Shown piece by piece: positions 1 through 10,600 of a stretch of DNA of 64,000 nt (positions are counted from its first letter, which is position 1; every line of letters begins with the position of its first letter). The stretch lies in NCBI RefSeq assembly GCF_014217565.1, contig NZ_CP043661.1, positions 744,001-808,000 of the forward strand. Direction: 5' to 3'. The notes under the pieces were generated by a model, which did no database searches, was not told the DNA's origin, and saw nothing but the letters and a program-made list of their open reading frames with translations. Origin of the DNA: Kribbella qitaiheensis (GTDB lineage: Bacteria > Actinomycetota > Actinomycetes > Propionibacteriales > Kribbellaceae). Made by a program: the position numbers and the translations under genes.

Positions 1-72
1 CACCCAAATCACCGAAGCCCGCAGTCACCTCTAGCCCATGCCGGCTGGGCACGCGAAGTACGAGAACCCACG

Positions 73-162
73 CCGGGCCGGGCCCCGCAGGACGGGCTGC
101 CGGGCCGGGCCCCGCAGGACGGGCTGCCGGGCCGGGCCCCGCAGGACGGGCTGCCGGGCCGG
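73..162. repeat. 27-bp GC-rich tandem repeat, three full copies
   Basis: Three identical 27-nt units run head to tail at 73-99, 100-126 and 127-153, followed by a 9-nt partial copy. Each unit carries the core GGCCCCGCAGGACGGGCTG. The array lies just beyond the stop codon of the minus-strand hydrolase gene. Both strands are open through it (Arg/Gly/Pro-rich peptides), but nothing suggests a protein. A minisatellite is the simplest reading. Confidence 0.85.
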
Positions 163-180
163 CGGTCGTGAGCTGCGGAC

Positions 181-840
181 TTACCAGCCGCGTCCGCGCC
201 ACTCGGGGAGGCTCGGGCGTTCGGTGCCGAGGGTGGTGTCGGCGCCGTGGCCGGGGTAGACCCAGGTCTCGTCCGGGAGCCGGTCGAAGAGCTTGGTCTC
301 GACGTCGTTGATGAGTGACTCGAAGTTCTTCTTGTCGCCACGGGTGTTGCCGACGCCGCCCGGGAACAGCGAGTCGCCGGTGAACAGGTGCGGCGCGCCG
401 GTCGGGTCGTCGTACAGCAGCGCGATCGAGCCCGGGGTGTGCCCGGCGAGGTGGATCACCTCGAGACCGAGCCGGCCGACCTTGATCCGGTCACCGTCGC
501 CGACCGTCTCATCGGTCTGCACCGGGATGCCCTCGGCGTCCTCCCGGCCCGCGACCGTGGTCGCACCGGTCTTGGCGACCACCTGGGCCAGCGCCTGCCA
601 GTGGTCACCGTGCTGGTGCGTGGTGATGACCCGGGTGATGCCGCCGGAGCCGATCACCGTCAGCAGCGTGTCGGCGTCGTTGGCCGCGTCGATCAGGACC
701 TGCTCGTCGGTCTGCCGGCAGCGCAGCAGGTACGCGTTGTTGTTCATCGGACCCACGGCGACCTTGGAGATCATCAGCTGGGCCAGCTCGTGCGTCTGCA
801 CCGGCCCGCCGACGTGGACGTTGCCGTGATACTCCGTCAT
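181..840 (-). CDS. MBL-fold metallohydrolase (glyoxalase II-like)
   Basis: The product is a 219-residue metallo-beta-lactamase-fold hydrolase. The metal-binding signature THQHGDHW is present, as are the later ligands GHTPGS, the Asp in FTGDSLF and the His in YPGHGAD. Such proteins usually hydrolyse thioesters or related esters; the substrate is not evident here. The start at 840 is chosen because GGGAGA sits 4 nt upstream of the ATG. An in-frame ATG at 852 is possible but lacks this spacing. It lies 37 nt downstream of the isomerase-family gene in the same direction and is probably co-transcribed. A link to thiol (mycothiol) chemistry is inferred only from that neighbour. Confidence 0.85.
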   Translation of the reverse strand: MTEYHGNVHVGGPVQTHELAQLMISKVAVGPMNNNAYLLRCRQTDEQVLIDAANDADTLLTVIGSGGITRVITTHQHGDHWQALAQVVAKTGATTVAGREDAEGIPVQTDETVGDGDRIKVGRLGLEVIHLAGHTPGSIALLYDDPTGAPHLFTGDSLFPGGVGNTRGDKKNFESLINDVETKLFDRLPDETWVYPGHGADTTLGTERPSLPEWRGRGW

Positions 841-877
841 GCGTTCTCCCATGTCGCTAGCCCGTTCAGTCCTGCCG

Positions 878-1585
878 TCAGCCCCACGCCGGTACGCCGG
901 GAAGCGCGCCGTCCGCCGAGAGCGTGCTCCCGTCGTCGCGACCAAGCACCCAGCTCAGCAGGGCCGCGCTGCCGCCAGTGACGATCCTTGCACCAGCCGG
1001 ACGCGCAGGCGACGTCCACTCGCTGTCGGAGCTCCGCAGCACGACCGGTATGTCGTCCGGCCACCGCGTGGTCACGTAGGTGAGCAGCACCTCGCGCAGC
1101 TCGGCCGGCACGTCGTCGAAGGAGTACCCGATCCCCAGATCGACGTGGTGGACCTCTACCTCGTTCAGGCGCGCCACCACGATCTGGTCCGCAGTACGGA
1201 CGACTCCGCTCGGCCAGGAGATCTCTGTGAGCCACGCCACTTCGGGCAGGTCCTCGAACCGCTCCCGTAGCCGGGCCTCCGCCGCCACGACATCCTCCAC
1301 CTGCACTGCGAGGGGCCGCGCGGCCCCAGCGGCGATGTCGTCCTCACGGGCTTCCACGGATGCGTACATTGGTTTGCGGATCCCCGTCAGGGCCCAGTCG
1401 CACAAGTTCACCAGCGCGTCGGCGTTCCGGGCGAGGTGGGTCAGCACGTGGCCCACCGTCCAGCCGGGCAGTAGCGACGGCCGGCTCACGTCGGCGTCCG
1501 TCAGCCGGGCGAGAGCGTCCAGCAGGCGCCGATCGGCGGAAGGTAACTCCGCCAGCAGGCGGCTCGTTTGCTCGGAGGGAACCAT
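878..1585 (-). CDS. Maleylpyruvate isomerase-family, mycothiol-dependent enzyme
   Basis: The 235-residue protein has the MDMPI/DinB-like four-helix N-terminal domain, with the metal-site pattern LLPGWTVGHVLTHLARNAD (residues about 39-57) and a later EVEVHHVDLG His motif. A small C-terminal domain of about 80 residues follows. Family members use mycothiol as a cofactor or carry out thiol transfer; the substrate is unknown. The gene is divergent from uvrA. Its start codon lies 13 nt from a LexA-like box, so it could share SOS control, although that box more likely serves uvrA. The start ATG at 1585 has GGAGG-like sequence upstream on the minus strand only weakly. Family assignment is firm, precise activity is not. 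Confidence 0.8.
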   Translation of the reverse strand: MVPSEQTSRLLAELPSADRRLLDALARLTDADVSRPSLLPGWTVGHVLTHLARNADALVNLCDWALTGIRKPMYASVEAREDDIAAGAARPLAVQVEDVVAAEARLRERFEDLPEVAWLTEISWPSGVVRTADQIVVARLNEVEVHHVDLGIGYSFDDVPAELREVLLTYVTTRWPDDIPVVLRSSDSEWTSPARPAGARIVTGGSAALLSWVLGRDDGSTLSADGALPGVPAWG

Positions 1586-1597
1586 GGGCTGAGAGTA

Positions 1598-1613
1598 TCG
1601 AATATGCTTTCGA
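1598..1613. promoter_or_regulatory. Candidate LexA (SOS) box in the uvrA divergent promoter region
   Basis: The 16-mer TCGAATATGCTTTCGA has the perfect outer half-sites TCGAA and TTCGA with the spacing of the actinobacterial SOS box (TCGAAC-N4-GTTCGA). It differs from that consensus only at the two inner positions. It sits in the 99-nt gap between the divergent isomerase-family gene and uvrA, the place expected for SOS control of uvrA. Function is inferred from this match. Confidence 0.65.
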
Positions 1614-1765
1614 AAGAGGTCGTGGATCCGGTCCGGATCGCTGATGGAAGTTTTTGTCGGTGGGCCTCGTTAGCATGACCGGGCATGCCCCAGGTGTCGG
1701 TTCCGGAAGCCTCCGCGAGGCGTCCGGCCGCCCAGAAACCCTCGAGAACCGCTGAGAGTGAGCTT

Positions 1766-4837
<3,072 letters not shown>

Positions 4838-4841
<4 letters not shown>

Positions 4842-5833
4842 ACCTCGACTGGCTCGAAGAGTCCTGGCAGCGGTCAGGAGCACCCGGTACGGCCGTGGCG
4901 CTCCTGACCGGCGGTCGGCTGCGAACCGAGCTCTATCTCGGCACGGCTGCCACCGGGCGACGGTTGACCTCGGCAACGACTTTCGACAGCGCGTCGCTGA
5001 CCAAGCCGTTGTTCGCCTGGTACGTGCTCGAACTGGCGGCCGCGGACGAGCTGGACCTGTACGCACCGATCACGATCGACTACGCCACGATCGGCGCGGC
5101 ACCCGACCCTCGCCTCGGACGGATCACTCCGGCCATGGTCATCTCGCACCAGACCGGCCTGCCGAACTGGCGACCCGACGGCGAGCAGCTCCGACTGGTG
5201 GCGACGCCGGGGGAGCAGGTCGTGTACTCCGGCGAGGGCTTCCAGCTTCTCCTGAAAGCGCTCCAGAACACGCGCGGCCCGGACACGGTCGCTGCGGAAC
5301 TGCGGGATCTCCTGGATCGGTTCTCGATGACCAGCAGTTCGTTCCTCGATCCGCCGGCGGGGTCAGGGCGGCTCGAGGACGGCTCCGGGCAGCTCGCTGA
5401 TCCCGATGGTGCTGGGCCTGGTCATCTCCGTGTCGCCGCGCCCGCGGTAGGTCACGATGCCTCCGGCCAGGGGTTCGTCAGGCAACCGCGCGACCGGATC
5501 GGCGCCTACGGCACGCTCGACGTCACCCTTCCCGACTACGCCCGCTTCCTGGAATCCGCTTTCTGGGGCTGGGATTCGGTCTCCGCCCGCGCGATCCGCG
5601 CTCGCCTGACCGGCCCGTACGGCGTACCGAACGGCGGCCGGACGCTCGGCTGGGGATGCTGGTCGCGAGCAGACGGGACGATCGTGCTCCACCAGAACGG
5701 CGACAACCCGGGCTTCAAGCATCTGGCCGTGGTGGCTCCCGCGACCGGGGAGGCAATAGTTGCCTTGACCAACGGTGAGGGCGGAGTGGCGCTCACCGAC
5801 GAACTGGCCGCGAGATTCCGTAGTACGAGCTGA
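4838..5833 (+). CDS. Serine hydrolase, class C beta-lactamase-like
   Basis: About 330 residues of the beta-lactamase/DD-peptidase fold are visible. The nucleophile motif is SLTK (in [10 protein letters not shown]), followed by YSGEGF at the position of the usual YxN, and a late GDNPGFKH that fits the third motif region. Such proteins are typically esterases or peptidases. The N-terminus is unclear: homology-like sequence begins at DLDWLEESW immediately after the uvrA stop, but the in-frame codon there is ATA. The first ordinary in-frame start is GTG at 4895, which would clip the domain. A base error or a non-standard start is possible. The stretch 5363-5480 has poor codon bias in this frame (see findings). 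Confidence 0.65.
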
Positions 5834-5935
5834 CCAACGGCCCACCTTCCGGCACACACCGCAGGGGGTGGGCAGCGGCGAACCCCCGAGCGTTTAGATT
5901 AGGCGCGTTGTTCGTCTCGGAGTGAAGGGGTGCAT

Positions 5936-6283
5936 GTGGCGCGCCAGTACGACACCCAGCTGATCGAGTCGGTGGCGGTCCGCCGGCGACGGCTGCGGGA
6001 GGCCTGGCTGTTCGGCTCGGCGCGATCGCGCAACACCCTCGACGAGGGTGTGACGAAGCTGTTCGCCAGCGCGGCGATCGCGGCCGTGGTCTGCGCGGGC
6101 TGCGTCGGCTACTCCTTCATCCAGGGCCAACGGGGCAAGGGCTCCGGCGGCCCGGTCGCTCCGAGTACGGGCGTCTCCGGCCCGGTCACGCCCGGTACGC
6201 CGCTGCCCAGCGGTGCGCCGTCCGGCACCCAGTCCGGTCGTCCGGCGGACACGCCGAGCGCACCTGTTTCCAAGACTTCCTGA
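5936..6283 (+). CDS. Small single-pass membrane protein at the head of the T7SS locus
   Basis: The product is about 115 residues. A basic N-terminus (VAVRRRRLREAWLFGSARSR) is followed by one transmembrane helix (FASAAIAAVVCAGCVGYSFI, residues about 44-63), then a Gly/Pro/Ser/Thr-rich, low-complexity external tail. Short proteins with a basic RRRL stretch and one TM segment recur beside actinobacterial type VII loci; this is association, not proven function. GTG 5936 is chosen over GTG 5930 because AAGGGG (5925-5930) is then correctly spaced. It is followed after 94 nt by the two ESX-like genes. Confidence 0.65.
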   Translation: MARQYDTQLIESVAVRRRRLREAWLFGSARSRNTLDEGVTKLFASAAIAAVVCAGCVGYSFIQGQRGKGSGGPVAPSTGVSGPVTPGTPLPSGAPSGTQSGRPADTPSAPVSKTS

Positions 6284-6377
6284 CCTTGAAACAAAGGGAA
6301 CCGGGGGCGACCCCGGCCGCGTCTATCGTGGGGCAGGTCGAGAGCAGACACCAAAAATCTTCGGAGGGACAGCTGCT

Positions 6378-6719
6378 GTGAGTGGCAACCGTTGGAGCAT
6401 GGGCAAGGACACTCTGAGCACCCTGGCCAAGAAGACCGGCACGGGTACGCAGGACCTCGGCGGCCTGGTCAAGCAGCTCGCCGCGGCAGCGGAGCCGCTG
6501 GAGGGCAAGCTGCAGGGTGGCGGCAAGGACGCGTTCATGGCCTTCAAGGGCCGGGTCGACAAGATCGCCGCGGACCTGAACGCCGGCATGTCCGCGATCG
6601 CCCAGGGACAGACGGGGATGGACAAGGCCGTCCGCACGGCCGAGACCGACATGACCCAGGCCGCCAAGAAGTCAGAAGGCGCGGCGAACTTCGACGCCGC
6701 CAAATTCGGCAATCGCTGA
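6378..6719 (+). CDS. WXG100-like (ESX) small secreted protein, first of a pair
   Basis: The 113-residue protein is predicted to be almost entirely helical, without a signal peptide: two long helices around residues 15-45 and 50-95 flanking the turn FMAFKGRVDK. This is the fold and size of WXG100/ESAT-6-like T7SS substrates, though the classical WxG tripeptide is replaced by FKG. Start GTG 6378 follows GGAGGG at 6364-6369. The second ESX-like gene starts 17 nt after its stop, fitting a heterodimer pair exported by the EccC machine encoded downstream. The assignment rests on size, fold and context. Confidence 0.65.
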   Translation: MSGNRWSMGKDTLSTLAKKTGTGTQDLGGLVKQLAAAAEPLEGKLQGGGKDAFMAFKGRVDKIAADLNAGMSAIAQGQTGMDKAVRTAETDMTQAAKKSEGAANFDAAKFGNR

Positions 6720-6736
6720 GACGGGGAGTAGCTGAT

Positions 6737-7045
6737 ATGTCAGGTCGTACCGGATTCGACAGCACCGCCAGCGGTGAGACCCAGGGCAAGATCACGAAGT
6801 TGTCCGCTCAGATCGAGACGCTGCTGTCGCAGCACAAGGCGAACGTCAAGGCCATGCGCGCCGACGCCACCATGACCAAGGTGATGGACGACTACGACGC
6901 GGTCGAGGCGAAGTTCGACAAGGCCGCCGCCGAGGTGCATACCATCATCAAGTCGCTGTCCGACACTCTGAAGCAGTACGACGGCATCGGCGAGACCGCG
7001 CACAGCGCCGCCTCCACCGCAGTACGAGGTATGACCGGCGGCTGA
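6737..7045 (+). CDS. WXG100-like (ESX) small secreted protein, second of a pair
   Basis: The 102-residue protein is helical and soluble, with no signal peptide or TM segment. Heptad-like stretches KITKLSAQIETLLSQHKAN and AEVHTIIKSLSDTLKQYDG flank a central MDDYDAVEAKFD. Size, pairing and position beside the preceding ESX-like gene suggest the partner of a WXG100-type dimer. No WxG motif is visible, so membership is structural and contextual only. RBS GGGGAG (6723-6728) is well placed for the ATG. A strong hairpin follows 26 nt after the stop. Confidence 0.65.
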   Translation: MSGRTGFDSTASGETQGKITKLSAQIETLLSQHKANVKAMRADATMTKVMDDYDAVEAKFDKAAAEVHTIIKSLSDTLKQYDGIGETAHSAASTAVRGMTGG

Positions 7046-7070
7046 TCCGCCGCCAGTTCCGGGACCGGAC

Positions 7071-7094
7071 GACCAGCGCGCCTGGCGCGCTGGT
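7071..7094. terminator. Hairpin after the ESX-like pair
   Basis: GACCAGCGCG and its exact complement CGCGCTGGTC pair around a four- to five-base loop. The hairpin is directly downstream of the second ESX-like gene and is followed by CTGTTCCG with no long U-tract. It probably separates the two-gene ESX unit from the toxin unit downstream. Confidence 0.6.
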
Positions 7095-7223
7095 CCTGTT
7101 CCGTGCCGCCCCGGCGCTTCCCACTGGGAAGGCCGGCGCCGGCGGAAGCAGGCCGACCTTGCCGGCGGCCGCAGATCACCCACATCGTTGAGCCCGGTTC
7201 GCGCGGGCGTCGAGAGGTCGAGA

Positions 7224-7640
7224 ATGGTCAAGTGGAGCATCGAGGGCGTCGCCGCGATGGGCAGTCTGAAGGACGTCCAGACCCGTGCGCGTGACTTCGA
7301 GGGCATCGGGGAAACGCTGGGTACGTCCTTGCAGGACGCCGCTACCAAGTCCTCGATGAACGGCAAGGGTGGCGTGATCGCGCAGGCGATCAGCGAGTTC
7401 GCCGACAAGTGGAAGAACTCGCTGCCCGGCATGGTCAAGCGCACCGGTGACGTGCTGCAGGGAACGGCGAACGCCGTCACCGCGCTCGAGAACGGGCAGA
7501 CGGAGATGGCCCGGGCCGCCCAGCGCGGCATCCAGCTCGCCGAGGGTGTCGACCCGCGCGCCATCATCAACTCCGCTGCCGCGGCCGCCGCTGCCGAAGC
7601 CAAAGCCGCAGAGCCCAAGCCGCCGCACAACGTGGTCTGA
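7224..7640 (+). CDS. DUF6507-like T7SS-associated protein
   Basis: The product has 138 residues. It starts VKWSIEGVAAMGSL, contains a helical middle (AISEFADKWKNSLPGMVKRTG) and the segment ANAVTALENGQTEMARAAQRG, and ends in an Ala/Pro tail. The N-terminal K/GWxI pattern, the RTG...A..Y/L.xG.xxMAxxAQ pattern and the position before a large toxin resemble DUF6507 proteins of streptomycete type VII loci. This is recognised from memory, not searched. It is likely an adaptor or co-secreted partner of the toxin encoded 15 nt downstream. RBS GAGAGG precedes the ATG. Confidence 0.6.
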   Translation: MVKWSIEGVAAMGSLKDVQTRARDFEGIGETLGTSLQDAATKSSMNGKGGVIAQAISEFADKWKNSLPGMVKRTGDVLQGTANAVTALENGQTEMARAAQRGIQLAEGVDPRAIINSAAAAAAAEAKAAEPKPPHNVV

Positions 7641-7655
7641 GACGGGAGCCGACAG

Positions 7656-10600
7656 ATGATCAAGGTCGAAGGTATCCCGAGCTTCCAGGGCAACTTGCAA
7701 GGCGTGATCGACGCCGCCGGCAAAATGGTGACCGTCGGCAACCAGATCGTCGGGATCGCGGAGGATCTCGAGTCCAAGTTCCGCAACGGCATGAACGCGC
7801 ACTACATCGACGGTCCCGAGAAGCACCTGCTGGTGGACGCGATGCTGCCGGTGAAGAACGAGGGCAAGCTGTTCGGCCCCGAGCTCGGCAAGGTCGCGGC
7901 CGCACTGAAGGTGTTCGTCGACGAGGTCCGCGGCAACGTCGACAAGCTGAACGGCGTGAAGGGCCGGGCCGAGGCGTGGAAGCGCAAGGTCGGCGACACG
8001 CCCGAGGACGAGATCGACGACAACGAGGACTGGGTCAAGGAAGAGAACCAGCTCCACAAGGACATCTCGGACTCGATGCAAGCCATCACCGAGGCCGAGA
8101 ACCGCTGCGCGAACAAGATCGCGGCCCTGTACGGCGGCCGCAAGTGGGACGAGAAGAGCGGTCACCGCGACGGCGACCCCGAACCGCCGGCGTCCGACGA
8201 GGAGAAAGAGCCGCCGTGGGGTAAGCCGCTGGAGTACGACGCGCCTTGGTACGAGGACGTCGGCAACTTCGCGCTCGGTGTCCTGAAGGGTGTCTTCGTC
8301 GACGGCATCCTCGGCACCCTGGACGCGCTGACCACGCTGATCCCGATCCAGCCGCTGCTGAAGTCGATGGGTGTGAACAGCATCTTCGGCCACGAACTGC
8401 AGGGCTGGAAGGAGTGCGGGCAGGCGTGGAAGGGCGTCGGTCTGACGCTCGCTTCCGCTGCCATGTACGCCGTTCCCGGCGCGGGCCGCGTTCATGCACA
8501 CGGTCTTCCCGGAGACCGCGGCGTACCTGGACAATGTCGGAATCACCGTGCTGAAGGGCATGGTCGCGTGGGACATGTGGGGCGAGGACCCGGGCCGCGC
8601 GCTCGGCCAGGTCGGCTTCAACGTGATCACGACGGTCGGTACAGGTGGTGCCGGCGGTGCTGTGCGCGCCACGGCGATGGCCGGCAAGTACGGCGCGGTC
8701 GCGGCGAAGGTTGCCAAGGGCGCCGAACTGGCCGTGAACGTCACCGGCAAGTTCGTTCGGCCCGGCCAGGCAGCAATGGACCTTGCGCTCAAACTGCCAA
8801 AGGTCAGCGACCTGGTCATCAAGGTCGGTAACGCCCCGGTGATCGGCAATCTCGCCAAGCTCGGCGGCCTGGACATCCCGAAGGTCGGCAAGGGCATCGA
8901 CCTCCCCACCGCCCACGTAGGCGCCGACGCCCCCAACATCCCGAACCACACCCCCGTCTCAGTAGGCGGCGGCGACCACACCCCCAGTACGTCGACCACA
9001 TCCCACGCGGATGCTCCGTCGACACCAAGCCACACAGACACCGGCGGCGGCAACCACACCCCATCCTCCCCAGGCGACTCCACCCCGGCTTCGCACTCGG
9101 ACACTCCGGCCTCGCACTCCGACACCCCGGCCTCGCACTCGGACACCCCGGCTACGCACTCCGACACTCCGGCCTCGCACTCGGATACTCCGGCTACGCA
9201 CTCCGACACTCCGGCCTCGCACTCCGACACTCCGGCTACGCACTCCGACAACCCCGCCCCGCACAGCGACACCCCGGCCTCGCACAGCGATGCACCGACG
9301 CAGCCGCACGACTCCACCACTCCAAGCCACGCAGACGGGCAAACAACCCCAACGCATTCGCCGGACGGCCCGACCACGCACAGCCCGGATAGTCCGACCA
9401 CGCATTCGCCGGACGGCCCGACGACGCACAGCCCGGATAGTCCGACCACGCATTCGCCGGACGGCCCGACGACGCACAGCCCGGATAGTCCGACCACGCA
9501 TTCGCCGGACGGCCCGACGACGCACAGCCCGGATAGTCCGACCACGCATTCGCCGGACGGCCCGACGACGCACAGCCCGGACAGCCCGACCACGCATTCG
9601 CCGGACGGCCCGACGACGCACAGCCCGGACAGCCCGACCACGCATTCGCCGGACAGCCCGACGACCCATACGCCGGCTCATCATGATCCGGCTGGGCATC
9701 AGCCTGGTCAGGTGGAGCCGCGGTTGCATCCGGATGGTCCGCCCGCTCCGCACGATCCGAACAGGATTCACGACCGTCTCAACCCGGACAGCCCGTCGCG
9801 TCCACACGAGCCGAGCACCATCGACTCGCGGCTGCACCCCGACGGCCCGCCCGCGCCGCACGACCCGAACCGGATCGGCGACCGCCTGAACCCGGACAGC
9901 CCGTCGCGTCCGCACGACCCGGACACGATGACGCGCACCCCGGACGCCCCCGCCCCGACCCGGGGCGCGGACACCCCGCCGGTGGTTCCGCCGGTCATGC
10001 CGGGGATGCACGGACCGGGACACACGCCTGGAACGCACTCTCCTGGCGGGCACCGTCCGGACGGCCGCCACCGGGACGGAGACGGCCCCGACCGTACGCC
10101 GAACGATCCGCGGCGCGACCCGTCCCAGCGTCCCCGCGACCCGAACGCGGACCAGCCGCGCACCGGCGCGGACCAGCCACACGGCACGACCCCGCACCAG
10201 CCCAACGCGCCGCACCAGCCGAACGCGCCGCATCAACCGAACGCGCCGCACCAGCCCAACGCACCGCATCAACCCAATGCACCACAGCCGCCCGTGCCGC
10301 ATCAGCCGCCGCAGGGGCCTTCGGGTGCGCCTGGCCAGCACCGGCACGACGTCGAGCCGAACCGGTACCACACCGGGGATCAAGACGGCTCGCTCACCGA
10401 CCGGCACCAACGGGACGTCGGTGACCCGCCGGTCCGGAACGTCAAGAAGTGGATCAAGTCCGCCAACCCGTTCTTCAAGACCAAGCACCCGGCGTTCCGC
10501 AACAACTGCGGTGACTCCAGCCGTTCCTTCGCCGACACCCTGCAGGGCCGCGAGCCGCGGTTGGCCAACGGTGACTTCAGGATCCCGCCGGGCGAACGCC

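Noticed and set aside
7176..9641. Minus-strand 821-codon frame with Gly/Cys/Val repeats resembling a PE_PGRS-like protein
   Set aside because: The repeats are the antisense of the toxin's THSPDGPT spacer, and the rest is antisense of toxin and ESX genes.
9352..9663. CRISPR-like regularly spaced 24/48-nt repeats
   Set aside because: There are no unique spacers. The units are contiguous, in frame, and encode the toxin linker. No cas genes nearby.
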